Positions 25,197 to 33,853 of a stretch of DNA of 37,409 nt are shown here, one piece after another. Source of the DNA: an uncultured Pseudomonadota bacterium (GTDB lineage Bacteria; Myxococcota_A; UBA796; SXON01); contig CAJBVW010000604.1 of assembly GCA_903959175.1 (NCBI GenBank), positions 1 through 37,409 on the forward strand, read 5' to 3'. A model generated the notes under the pieces. The model was not told the DNA's origin. It was given only the letters and a program-made list of their open reading frames with translations, and ran no database searches. How positions within the stretch are numbered: position 1 is the stretch's first letter; each line of letters opens with the position of its first letter. The position numbers were made by a program, and so were the translations under genes.

Positions 25197-25474
25197 AGGC
25201 GAACGCACGAACCTCCGCGATCCTGTGCTTCGTGGTCGTCGCGATCGTCGGGTACGCGGCGCTCCGGCTCCGGGGCGCGATCGGCGAGCCGGATCCACGC
25301 ACCGTCGGCCCCAGCCTGCACGTCGGCTACTACTGGCGCGTCGCGACGGCGCTGTGGTGGGCGACGCTCGCGGCCGTCGGCGGGTGGCGGTTCCCCGACG
25401 CGGGCACCTGGGCGGCGCGGGCGCTGCCGGTCGCGGTGGGCGCCGCGGTGATCGCGGCGTTCGCCGTACCGTAG
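25193..25474 (+). CDS. Small membrane protein coupled to the radical SAM gene
   Basis: 93 residues from ATG 25193, which overlaps the radical SAM stop as ATGA. Two or three hydrophobic helices are visible (about residues 9-27, 48-65 and 70-92), separated by the polar loop 'GAIGEPDPRTVGPSLHVGYYWR'. No family recognised. Tight coupling suggests it works with the enzyme, for instance as a membrane partner, carrier or substrate. It contains one Cys (in ILCFVVV) and two adjacent Tyr that could be modified, but that is speculation. It converges on the LptF/G-like gene with 4 bases between the stops. Confidence 0.7.
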   Translation: MKANARTSAILCFVVVAIVGYAALRLRGAIGEPDPRTVGPSLHVGYYWRVATALWWATLAAVGGWRFPDAGTWAARALPVAVGAAVIAAFAVP

Positions 25475-25478
25475 GCGG

Positions 25479-26183
25479 TCAGCCCCACCGGCGCGGGAAC
25501 AGGGGCGCGCGGAGGAGTAGGACGAGGATCGCCGCCCCGGCCACGGCGGCGGCCACGCCCACGCCCGCCGTCGGGAGCGCGCCACGCTCGGCGAGGCCCC
25601 GCGCCACGAGGTCGGTCACGAGCAGGAGCGCGGCGGCGACGAGCGTGGGGGCGGCGCCCGCGTAGAGCCCCAGCGTGGCCCCGAGCGCGCCCGCGGCGCA
25701 CCCGGTGAGGGTGTCCGCCACGGGGTCTCGCGTGGCCCGCGGGAGCGGCCGCACGACGCCGCCGGGGGCGTCCGGCCAGCCCTCCCCGTCCCGGATCCAG
25801 CCTCCGTCGCCGCGGGCCCACTCCCCCGTGCGCGCCGGCGCGTCCACCGGCACCCGGCTCGCGAGGCCCCCGACGGCGGCGCCGGTCAACCCCGCGACGA
25901 CGAGCACGAGGCGCGGCCCCACGCCGAGGGACGCGAGCCCGAGGAGCACGCCCTGACGACGCAGGCGCACGACCGCGAGCGCGGCGCCGCACAGGCCGAG
26001 GACCGCGGAGGCCTGCGCCCAGAGCGCGGGGACGCGCGTCGCCGCGGCGCGGAGCACGTCGGGGAGCGAGGCGTCCGCGGCCTCGACGAGGACCACCAGC
26101 ACGAAGAGCGCGGCGCCCGCGAGCTGGGCGGCGACCACCCCGCCGACGACGGCGCGGGCGAGGAGGAGCAGGGCGCGCTTCAT
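25479..26183 (-). CDS. Reduced LptF/LptG-like permease with minimal periplasmic domain
   Basis: 234 residues, against about 350-390 for normal LptF or LptG. Six hydrophobic segments are visible in a three-plus-three layout (about 4-35, 48-72, 85-108, then 152-172, 174-194, 203-225). The 'GVLLGLASLGVGPRLVLVV' part after TM2 matches the LptF/G coupling region that normally reads 'R-A-x-G-V/I-S'. The loop that should hold a roughly 130-residue beta-jellyroll is only about 45 residues ('RTGEWARGDGGWIRDGEGW' and following). LptF/LptG with LptB extract LPS from the inner membrane. The assignment rests on layout and neighbour, so other permease functions remain possible. It is 9 bases downstream of the longer LptF/G-like gene. 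Confidence 0.6.
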   Translation of the reverse strand: MKRALLLLARAVVGGVVAAQLAGAALFVLVVLVEAADASLPDVLRAAATRVPALWAQASAVLGLCGAALAVVRLRRQGVLLGLASLGVGPRLVLVVAGLTGAAVGGLASRVPVDAPARTGEWARGDGGWIRDGEGWPDAPGGVVRPLPRATRDPVADTLTGCAAGALGATLGLYAGAAPTLVAAALLLVTDLVARGLAERGALPTAGVGVAAAVAGAAILVLLLRAPLFPRRWG

Positions 26184-26192
26184 CGGGGGCGC

Positions 26193-27167
26193 TCAGGCAT
26201 CGCGCCACCCGCGCCACGCGTAGAGGAGCCACCCGACGGCGACCGCGACGACGCCACACGCCACCGGCGCCAGACCGACGCCCGCGACCCATTGGTCGCC
26301 CACGCGCACCGCGCCCCAGACGAGGCCCACCGGCGCGCCGACGAGGGCCAACAGCGGCCACCGCAAGCGGAGGGCGAGGGGCGGCACCGCGAGGCCGATG
26401 GACAGAAAACAGAGTGGGAGCAACGTCCGCTTCCACAGGATCCACCGCTCGTACGCGTCCCGGCCGAGCGCCGCGCTCACCGCGAGCTGCCGGCGGAGGT
26501 CCGGCGTGGTGCGCTCGGAGGCGTGGACCTTCCCGCCGGTGCCCCCGAGCGAGATCGGCATCTCCAGCGCGGCGAAGCGGGCGCGGCTCGCGCCGTCGAG
26601 GCCCTGCAGCTCGCCGTCCCGGAGCTCCACCACGACCCCGGTGAGCGCCGGCCGGATCTCCCAGGACGCCGCCTTCCCCCTCCACTCTCCCCCGGCGAAG
26701 TGGAGGACGCCATGCTCGACCGCGGCCGCCCATCCCCCCAGCGCCACGACGCGGCCCTCGACCGGCACGACACGCACGGCGGCGGCGATCCGCGCGTCCC
26801 GGAGGGCCGCCCGCGCGAGCGGCTCCCCGACGTGGGTCACGCCCAACCACAGGGCGGCCACGCCGCCGAGGAACGCGACGACCGGCGGGAGGAGGGCGCG
26901 GCCCCCGACGCCGAGGCTGCGGAGGCCGAGCCACGCGCGATCCTCCGCGACCTGCCGCAGGCCCGAGGCGAGCCCCCCGAGCGCGCCGACGGGGAGCGCG
27001 AGGCTGGCACCGACGCCCGCGGCGCCCAGGAACATCCGCCCGAGGAGGTCGAGATCGGGCACGACGGCGCTGACCAGGAGCGCCTGCCCGAGCCCCCCCA
27101 GCGCGAGCACCAGCCACACCAGGGCGCCGACCGTAGCCGCGCGGCGAACGACGGGCACGAGCACCAT
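26193..27167 (-). CDS. LptF/LptG-family permease
   Basis: 324 residues from ATG 27167. An in-frame TTG at 27254 would add 29 residues ('...RQASVRLLLAR') and bring the length to 353, nearer the family norm; neither has a good ribosome-binding site. Layout: TM segments near residues 12-33, 42-70 and 85-105, a periplasmic part (about 115-225) rich in beta strands ('GVLHFAGGEWRGKAASWEIRPALTGVVVELRDGELQG'), a helix, and three C-terminal TMs (about 235-305). This is the YjgP/YjgQ layout of the LPS export permeases. LptF and LptG work as a heterodimer; the short neighbour downstream could be its partner. Divergent from cdnL. Confidence 0.75.
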   Translation of the reverse strand: MVLVPVVRRAATVGALVWLVLALGGLGQALLVSAVVPDLDLLGRMFLGAAGVGASLALPVGALGGLASGLRQVAEDRAWLGLRSLGVGGRALLPPVVAFLGGVAALWLGVTHVGEPLARAALRDARIAAAVRVVPVEGRVVALGGWAAAVEHGVLHFAGGEWRGKAASWEIRPALTGVVVELRDGELQGLDGASRARFAALEMPISLGGTGGKVHASERTTPDLRRQLAVSAALGRDAYERWILWKRTLLPLCFLSIGLAVPPLALRLRWPLLALVGAPVGLVWGAVRVGDQWVAGVGLAPVACGVVAVAVGWLLYAWRGWRDA

Positions 27168-27263
27168 GCGCGCGAGCAGCAGGCGGACGGAGGCCTGCCG
27201 CGAGGCACCGGGCGCGGGGCCGGGAGCGGCTGGCGCGGCACGAACGGCAGGCAAGACGGCGAT

Positions 27264-27279
27264 TGGGGGAACTTTTGCT
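27264..27279 (+). promoter_or_regulatory. Possible sigma-54-type site upstream of cdnL
   Basis: TGG at 27264-27266 and TTGCT at 27275-27279 place GG and GC exactly 10 bases apart, with a good -12 half but a poor -24 half. Transcription would start near 27290, giving a leader of about 137 bases before cdnL. Weaker than the site at 8664. Confidence 0.25.
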
Positions 27280-27303
27280 TGGATGGAGAGCCAAGAACGG
27301 GTT

Positions 27304-27347
27304 AAGAGCCCCACGCTCGTTCGCCCAGCGCGTCCGTGCGGGCTCTT
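27304..27347 (+). other. Inverted repeat in the cdnL leader
   Basis: AAGAGCCC (27304-27311) and GGGCTCTT (27340-27347) are perfect 8-base complements separated by 28 bases, ending in a short T-run. It lies 80 bases before the cdnL start. It could be a leader stem with an attenuator-like form or an old terminator; nothing further is visible. Confidence 0.35.
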
Positions 27348-27426
27348 TCGGATCCGCCCGGTGCTCCCCCCGATACGCCTGCTCTTCCAGGGCAGGGCCG
27401 GGCGGTACGAGCGCCAGCGAGGATCC

Positions 27427-27921
27427 ATGGAGTTCAATGTCGGCGACAAGGCGGTCTACCCTGCTCATGGCGTCGGGATCATCAGAGACGTCGTGACTCA
27501 AGAGATGGACGGAGAGAAGGTCACCGTCTATGTCTTGAAGATCCTCGACAACGGTATGACGATCCGGGTGCCCGTGCAGAACGCGCGCTCGATCGGGATG
27601 CGCGGTGTCATCTCCCGCGACCATGTGGACAAGGTTTACGAGATCCTCCGCGACCGGGACGTCCCCACGGACAACCAGACGTGGAACCGTCGCTACCGCG
27701 ACTACATGAGCAAGATCAAGACGGGCGATCCGCTCGAGGTGGCCAAGGTCCTCCGTGACCTCGCGCTCCTCAAGAGCGAGAAGGCCCTCTCCTTCGGCGA
27801 GCGCAAGATGTTCGACCAGGCGCGCAGCCTGCTCGTCCAGGAGATCGCCGTCGCGAAGGACCACGACGAAAAGCTCGTCGGGGCAGAGATCGACGCGCTC
27901 TTCGCGCTGAAGACGGAGTAG
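27427..27921 (+). CDS. cdnL: CdnL/CarD-family RNA polymerase-binding regulator
   Basis: 164 residues, the same length as Myxococcus xanthus CdnL. The N-terminal Tudor-like domain ('FNVGDKAVYPAHGVGIIRDV ... VYVLKILDNGMTIRVPVQNARSIGMRGVIS') binds the RNA polymerase beta subunit, and the helical C-terminal domain ('TWNRRYRDYMSKIKTGDPLEVAKVLRDLALLKSEKALSFGERKMFDQARSLLVQEI') contacts DNA at the promoter upstream of the transcription bubble. CdnL stabilises open complexes, especially at rRNA promoters, and is essential in Myxococcus. ATG 27427 lies 4 bases after GAGG. cysS starts 39 bases downstream. The identification is firm; the very similar CarD of actinobacteria is the main alternative name. 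Confidence 0.95.
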   Translation: MEFNVGDKAVYPAHGVGIIRDVVTQEMDGEKVTVYVLKILDNGMTIRVPVQNARSIGMRGVISRDHVDKVYEILRDRDVPTDNQTWNRRYRDYMSKIKTGDPLEVAKVLRDLALLKSEKALSFGERKMFDQARSLLVQEIAVAKDHDEKLVGAEIDALFALKTE

Positions 27922-27960
27922 CCGTCGCGGTCTGGGGTCCGCGCGGATAGACGGCGCCCC

Positions 27961-29468
<1,508 letters not shown>

Positions 29469-29472
<4 letters not shown>

Positions 29473-30032
29473 AGATCGTCCTCGCCAGCCGCAACGCCCA
29501 CAAGATCGAAGAGCTCCGTCGCATCGCGCCGGTCATCGACTGGGTGATCATGCCCGACGAGCTCCCCGACCCTCCGGAGACCGGCGCCACGTTCGAGGCG
29601 AACGCCCTGGAGAAGGCGCGCTTCGTGTTCGCCCACACCGGGCAGGTCTGCCTCGCGGACGACTCCGGCCTCGAGGTCGACGCCTTGGGCGGACGGCCCG
29701 GCGTGTGGAGCAAGCGCTACAGCGACGAAGGCACGAGCGCGGCCAACAACGCCAAGCTCCTCGCCGAGCTGGGCGCGCGGTCGGATCGCACGGCGCGGTT
29801 CCGCTGCGTGCTCGCGCTGGTGGGCCCCGGCGTCGAGCGCACGGCCTCGGGCGCGTGCGAGGGCGTCATCGCCTTCGCGGAGAGCGGGGTCGGCGGCTTC
29901 GGCTACGACCCGCTGTTCGTCCCCGCGGGGAGCCCGCGCTCGATGGCGGAGCTCGCCCCCGCCGAGAAGGACGCCATCAGCCACCGCGGCGCCGCGATGG
30001 CGCACCTCGATCGGCTGATCGAGGGCCTCTAA
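29469..30032 (+). CDS. rdgB: RdgB/HAM1 non-canonical purine NTP pyrophosphatase
   Basis: 187 residues starting at GTG 29469, which overlaps the cysS stop (GTGA). The enzyme hydrolyses dITP, ITP and XTP to monophosphates, keeping deaminated purines out of DNA and RNA. Family motifs: 'IVLASRNAHKIEELRRI' (the SxNxxK signature near the start), 'ETGATFEANALEKARF', 'LADDSGLEVDALGGRPGVWSKRYS' and 'GGFGYDPLFVP', then 'MAELAPAEKDAISHRGAAM' near the end. All metal and substrate residues that can be recognised are present. Coupling to cysS is tight and gives co-expression with a housekeeping gene. Stop is 4 bases before the convergent small membrane protein gene. Confidence 0.94.
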
Positions 30033-30035
30033 GGC

Positions 30036-30278
30036 CTACGACGCGTCGTCCGCCCCGCGGCTGCGGAAGTAGCGGACGACCTCGCGCACCGTGAAGACGA
30101 GCGCCAGCCCGCCGAAGACCTGCACGGTGAGCGCGCCCTGCGCCGCCATGTTGCCCGCGACGCTCGGCGAGAGCGAGTCGAGGAACGGGAGGACGAGCGC
30201 GCGATCGGTGTGCTGGGCGTTGTACCAGCCGATGTAGACCGCTGCCGCTGCGAAGAGAGCCGGGGTGACGAACCGCAT
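30036..30278 (-). CDS. Small two-TM membrane protein
   Basis: 80 residues from ATG 30278. Two hydrophobic helices (about 4-18, 'TPALFAAAAVYIGWY', and 44-64, 'GALTVQVFGGLALVFTVREVV') are joined by a loop with 'TDRALVLPFLDSLSPSVAGNMAAQ', and the C-terminus is basic (RYFRSRGADDAS). No family recognised. The frame is open much further upstream, antisense to the amylase gene and through the operator repeats; that part is rejected as non-coding. It is divergent from the GH13 gene, so both may be under the repeat array at 30335-30379. Confidence 0.6.
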   Translation of the reverse strand: MRFVTPALFAAAAVYIGWYNAQHTDRALVLPFLDSLSPSVAGNMAAQGALTVQVFGGLALVFTVREVVRYFRSRGADDAS

Positions 30279-30334
30279 GCGCGCCCCTATCCCGCGGAGG
30301 ATCGACGAGCGCGCCTTGACGCGGCCGGGGTGAC

Positions 30335-30379
30335 GGACGTCCGTCGGGGGGTGACGGATGTCCGTCGGACGTCCGTCGG
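30335..30379. promoter_or_regulatory. Phased operator-like repeat array
   Basis: Three copies of GGAYGTCCGTCGG lie at 30335-30347, 30356-30368 and 30367-30379. Start-to-start distances are 21 and 11 bases, close to two and one helical turns. The first copy sits in a perfect 14-base palindrome GACGGACGTCCGTC (30332-30345). It lies between the divergent genes at 30278 (minus) and 30474 (plus), which is where a repressor or activator would bind. Confidence 0.55.
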
Positions 30380-30473
30380 GGTGGATCACATAAGTCATTG
30401 AGATCACGATAGTTCTCTCGGTGCCACGCGTGGCGCGTTTCTTGGAGAGGGCGGGCACCCCTCCCGGTGACCC

Positions 30474-32081
30474 GTGCGTCTGCCCGCCTGCCTCCTCGCC
30501 TCCCTGTCCCTCGCCTGCACCGCCCCGACCGCCCCCGCGGCCCCCCTCGCGACCGGGGGCCCCGCGCTCTCCGCCGCCTCCGGCCGCAGCGCCGGCGACA
30601 CCGGGCGCGGCCTCGGCCTCACCTACGAGATCTACGTGCGCTCCTTCCAGGACTCCGACGGCGACGGCATCGGCGACCTCGAGGGCGTCCGCACGCGGCT
30701 CGACCACCTCGAGGCCATGGGCGTGCGCACCCTCTGGCTCATGCCCGTCTTCCCGAGCGTCGGGCCCGCCGGCTACGACGTGACCGACTTCGACCGCGTG
30801 CGCGCGGACTACGGCGACGCCGATGCGCTCTCCGCGCTGCTCGCGGACGCCCACGTGCGCGGCATGCGCGTCCTCCTCGACCTCCCCTTCAACCACGTCG
30901 CGCGGACCCACCCGTGGTTCGCCGCGGCCGAGGCCGATTCCGCGGCGCCCGAGCGCGATCTCTTCCTCTTCGCGGGCACCCAGTGGGACACCCACCGCTG
31001 GTTCCCGAGCGCGGCCGGCGACTACTACTACGGCTTCTTCGGCGCCGATCTCCCCGACCTCGACTGGACGAACGACGCGACGCGCGCGCGCATGTTCGAC
31101 GTGTTCGGCGCCTGGCTCGACGCGGGGGTGGACGGCTACCGGCTGGACGCGGTCACCACCCTCGTGGAGGCGGACGGCGCCATCACCAACACCGACGCGA
31201 CCCACGCGCTCCTGGCCGAGCTCTACGCGTACGCGGCCGACGTGAACCCCGACGCCGTCTTCCTCGCCGAGGCCGGCGAGCCCGACGTAGCCGACAACGC
31301 CGGCTTCCTCGGCACCGACGCCGCGCCGGAGAGCGACCGCGTGCTCGACTTCCCGCGCCGCACCGCGCTCCTTGAGGCCGTCGGCACCGGCACCCCCACG
31401 CCCCTCCTCGCGCTCCTCCAGGCCACCGAGGAGGCCGACGCCCTCGGCCGCACCGCTACCTTCGTGTCCTCGCACGACCTCGCGCGCCTCCCCGCCTTCG
31501 TCCCCGACGCCGCCGCGCGTCGCCTGCTGATGGTGCTCCAGCTCACCCTGCCCGGCGACCCGGTCCTCTACTACGGCGAGGAGCTCGACCTCGCGGACGC
31601 GACCACCGCCACCGGCCAGGACTACGCCCAGCGCGCCCCGATGCCCTGGGACAGCTCGCGCAACGCCGGCTTCTCGACGGGCAGCGCGTGGTTCACGCTG
31701 GATCCCGCCTACGCCGAGGGCCGCAACGTCGCCGGGGCCGTCGCGGACCCGGACAGCACGCTCAACCTCGTGCGAGACCTCGCCTGCGTGCGCGACGCCA
31801 TCGAGGGCGCCGCGTGGGAGCCCGTCGCAACCGACTCGGCGGCCGTGCTCGCGTACAGCCGCGCCACCGAGGCCGGCCGGATCGTGGTCGTCGCGAACCT
31901 CGGCGCGACCGCCACGCGCGAGCTGCGGATCGACGCGCACGGGGCCTTCCAGGACCTCACCCACGGCCTCGCCGGCGTCTACGCGGCCGACGGGCTTCGG
32001 ATCCAGGGGCTACCCGCCTACGGGTACGCCGTGTTCGCCGAAGAGATCGCGGCGGACTGCCCGGTCGCCGGTCCGGTGTAG
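30474..32081 (+). CDS. GH13 alpha-amylase-family lipoprotein
   Basis: 535 residues from GTG 30474. Lipobox SLAC (Cys15) follows a short signal; a Thr/Ala/Pro/Gly-rich tether leads to the TIM barrel at about residue 45. GH13 motifs: the calcium loop 'DSDGDGIGDLEG', region I D136-LPFN-H141, region II 'GVDGYRLDAV' with R223 and nucleophile D225, region III E266 (AEAGEP), region IV H334-D335 (SSHDLARL). The set resembles oligo-1,6-glucosidase/trehalose-synthase-like members more than classical alpha-amylases, so it probably cleaves or transfers short alpha-glucans at the cell surface. A beta-sandwich C-terminal domain ends with 'LPAYGYAVFAEE'. The usual Asn before His-Asp in region IV is Ser here. 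Confidence 0.9.
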   Translation: MRLPACLLASLSLACTAPTAPAAPLATGGPALSAASGRSAGDTGRGLGLTYEIYVRSFQDSDGDGIGDLEGVRTRLDHLEAMGVRTLWLMPVFPSVGPAGYDVTDFDRVRADYGDADALSALLADAHVRGMRVLLDLPFNHVARTHPWFAAAEADSAAPERDLFLFAGTQWDTHRWFPSAAGDYYYGFFGADLPDLDWTNDATRARMFDVFGAWLDAGVDGYRLDAVTTLVEADGAITNTDATHALLAELYAYAADVNPDAVFLAEAGEPDVADNAGFLGTDAAPESDRVLDFPRRTALLEAVGTGTPTPLLALLQATEEADALGRTATFVSSHDLARLPAFVPDAAARRLLMVLQLTLPGDPVLYYGEELDLADATTATGQDYAQRAPMPWDSSRNAGFSTGSAWFTLDPAYAEGRNVAGAVADPDSTLNLVRDLACVRDAIEGAAWEPVATDSAAVLAYSRATEAGRIVVVANLGATATRELRIDAHGAFQDLTHGLAGVYAADGLRIQGLPAYGYAVFAEEIAADCPVAGPV

Positions 32082-32117
32082 GTGCGGCGGCGCCCAGACG
32101 GGATATGGCGCGAACTT

Positions 32118-32194
32118 CGGGGCGTAGCTCAGTCTGGTAGAGCGCCTGCCTTGGGCGCAGGAGGTCATCGGTTCGAATCCGGCCGCCCCGACCA
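32118..32194 (+). tRNA. tRNA-Pro (anticodon TGG)
   Basis: Acceptor stem CGGGGCG (32118-32124) pairs with CGCCCCG (32184-32190), then A73 and encoded CCA (32192-32194). The anticodon stem CCTGC/GCAGG encloses loop CTTGGGC with anticodon TGG at 32152-32154, reading CCA and other proline codons by wobble. The T arm carries GGTTCGAATCC. The sequence directly downstream changes character and contains an integrase, so this gene is the probable attachment site of a mobile element. Confidence 0.97.
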
Positions 32195-32236
32195 CATTCA
32201 AAGCCCATAATTGCAGAGTCGCCTCCGCGACCACAG

Positions 32237-32260
32237 CGCGCTGGGTAACGCGCTGGGTAA
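32237..32260. repeat. Tandem 12-bp repeat near the element boundary
   Basis: CGCGCTGGGTAA occurs twice head to tail (32237-32248, 32249-32260), 43 bases after the tRNA. A small hairpin GTCGC-CTCC-GCGAC precedes it (32218-32231) and a perfect 14-base palindrome GAGCCCGCGGGCTC follows (32340-32353). These may be recombinase or excisionase arm sites. The rest of 32195-32425 shows no convincing gene. Confidence 0.4.
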
Positions 32261-32425
32261 CGGAGGGGCTTTGCATTGCGACGCATCGGCTCGACGGCTT
32301 ACGGAATCGACCGCCCGGCCAGGGCAGGCGTTCGGCCTGGAGCCCGCGGGCTCGTACACGCTCTTGCCGGGCGAGCGGGCGGAGCGATGCCACGCCCCGC
32401 CGGCCGTCAGGGAGGGGTGACGGGG

Positions 32426-33025
32426 CTACAGCTCGTCCACGAACTCGGACGGGCCAGGACGTCCGGATGGGGCAGTCTCGTTCATGACGGCTTCCACGGT
32501 CTTGATGACGACCAGTAGGAGACGCAGGAGCCTGGTCGTCGGCAGCTTGCTCGTGCGAGCCAAAGCCCACACCAGCTTCCTTGGAACCCGCCCACGGAGC
32601 GTGTCCTTCTCCAACAGGCAGGCGACGAGGACGCCCGAGATTCGAGCGATGTCTTGCGCGACGGTGCCTTCTTTCGCGCTCTGCGCGCGGTCGAGGGCGC
32701 GGAGCGTGAGGATGAGTTCCTCCTCGTGGTCGAGGAGCGTCGTCTCGCCGCGCTCAAGGTCGGCCTTGAGGTCGGCATAGGCCTCTGCGTCCGCGAGACG
32801 TAGGCGCTCGTCCCGCGCGAGACGCCAAACATCTGAAGCGGGCGCACCGAGCGCCGCCGCCAACACCATGCAGGTGGCGCGGTCAGGAGGCTTCAGGCGC
32901 CCTGCTTCGATCTGGGTGATCGTGCCGGGAGTCTTCTCGAGCGCCGCGTCAAGCTCCGCCTGAGAGACGCCAGCCTGACGGCGCCAGGTGCGGAGTGCCT
33001 GCGGGAACGGATCGGAGGAGGCCAT
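32426..33025 (-). CDS. XRE-family transcriptional repressor
   Basis: 199 residues. The N-terminal helix-turn-helix (about residues 9-65) reads 'ALRTWRRQAGVSQAELDAALEKTPGTITQIEAGRLKPPDRATCMVLAAALG', a typical Cro/C1 domain. The remaining 130 residues are helical ('DLKADLERGETTLLDHEEELILTLRALDRAQSAKEG') and end in a Leu/Arg-rich helix ('TTRLLRLLLVVIKTVEAVM') that could mediate dimerisation; no LexA-type protease or effector domain is seen. It diverges from the HTH/integrase genes across an inverted repeat (33081-33111), so it is probably the element's lysogeny-type repressor. ATG 33025 was chosen because the HTH starts immediately after it. Confidence 0.85.
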   Translation of the reverse strand: MASSDPFPQALRTWRRQAGVSQAELDAALEKTPGTITQIEAGRLKPPDRATCMVLAAALGAPASDVWRLARDERLRLADAEAYADLKADLERGETTLLDHEEELILTLRALDRAQSAKEGTVAQDIARISGVLVACLLEKDTLRGRVPRKLVWALARTSKLPTTRLLRLLLVVIKTVEAVMNETAPSGRPGPSEFVDEL

Positions 33026-33080
33026 CTGATTTCTTCGGGAAGGGTGACGAACGCGTAGACGTCCGGGAATCGCTGATGGT

Positions 33081-33111
33081 ATGTACAGGTCATAGGGCAT
33101 CACCTGCACAT
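33081..33111. promoter_or_regulatory. Inverted-repeat operator between repressor and HTH/integrase genes
   Basis: ATGTACAGGT (33081-33090) and ACCTGCACAT (33102-33111) are inverted copies with one mismatch in ten, separated by 11 bases. Half-site centres are 21 bases apart, two helical turns. The right half covers the ATG at 33110. It is the likely binding site of the XRE repressor. Confidence 0.55.
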
Positions 33112-33853
33112 GTTCTACGATTCTGGTTCGTCTCAAGTCATGCGAGTTCCTAACCCGGTCGCCTTCACCGACGACGACGGCGTGCCGTGGTTTCGCGTGG
33201 CCTCGGGACCCGTCGAGTACGAGTCCGAGCGCGAGATCTACTACGACGACGGTAGCTCCCTCACGCTCCGGCGGGTCCGGCTCCGTGTCGGCGCGGTGCT
33301 CGAGGACGTGGTGGTACACGAGGGCGACGAAAGTGTCGTCGTCATGCCGCCGGGGGACGAGGAGCGAGCGTTTCGGCTCGCCGAGCTCCATGCCCAGCGT
33401 CGCGTCGCGGGCGCCCTCGAGGCGTTGGTGACCACGCACCGGCCCGCCGAAGCCGCGGCTGAGCCCGTCGGCGAGTGGACCAGCCGCGACGGCGCCGCTC
33501 GCTGGCTCGGTGTCAGCGTCGACAAGCTGGACGATCTTCTCAAGGACCGACTCCGGCCCGCGGTGCGCTCGTTCGGGCGAACCGTTCTCGTTCACGTCCC
33601 TACAGCAAGGAGGCAGCTTGGCATCTCTCGCGAAGGAACAAAGGAAGAACCCCGCCAGTGGGCGGATGGAGACGTACTTCAAGATCGCGTACAAGGAGGG
33701 AACGAAGCAGCGGCGCGCCGCGCTGGGGTTCCTCTCCAAGACGGACGCAGAGGCGGCGCTGAGGCACTGGGAGGCGCGGCGCCTCCTCGGCCTCGAGTGC
33801 GAGCCGCTGACCGCTTCGCCCACCTCTCGCGTCGCGAGTCCGACCCTGGCTAA
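33110..33853 (+). CDS. Excisionase-like HTH protein, 3' part overlapping the integrase
   Basis: The open frame has 247 codons. Residues about 10-100 form a beta-rich domain ('VPWFRVASGPVEYESEREIYYDDGSSLTLRRVRLRVGAVLEDVVVHE'); residues about 123-170 resemble a MerR/Xis-type winged HTH ('SRDGAARWLGVSVDKLDDLLKDRLRPAVRSFGRTVLVHVPTARRQLG'). After about residue 170 the sequence becomes shadow-like because it overlaps the integrase frame for 236 bases. Either the protein really ends with an unrelated tail, or translation shifts +1 near AGG-AGG (33608-33613) to make an HTH-integrase fusion. No ribosome-binding site precedes ATG 33110; ATG 33140 is an alternative. Role: recombination directionality or control. 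Confidence 0.6.
   Translation: MFYDSGSSQVMRVPNPVAFTDDDGVPWFRVASGPVEYESEREIYYDDGSSLTLRRVRLRVGAVLEDVVVHEGDESVVVMPPGDEERAFRLAELHAQRRVAGALEALVTTHRPAEAAAEPVGEWTSRDGAARWLGVSVDKLDDLLKDRLRPAVRSFGRTVLVHVPTARRQLGISREGTKEEPRQWADGDVLQDRVQGGNEAAARRAGVPLQDGRRGGAEALGGAAPPRPRVRAADRFAHLSRRESDPG

Noticed and set aside
30279-31964. Upstream extension of the small membrane protein on the minus strand
   Set aside because: It passes through the operator repeats (giving a repeated DGRPTD-like peptide) and lies antisense to the GH13 gene; the short protein starting at 30278 is self-contained.
32211-32420. Possible 69-codon gene right after tRNA-Pro
   Set aside because: No ribosome-binding site, no recognisable domain, and it runs over the tandem repeat and palindrome; codon choice is not coding-like.
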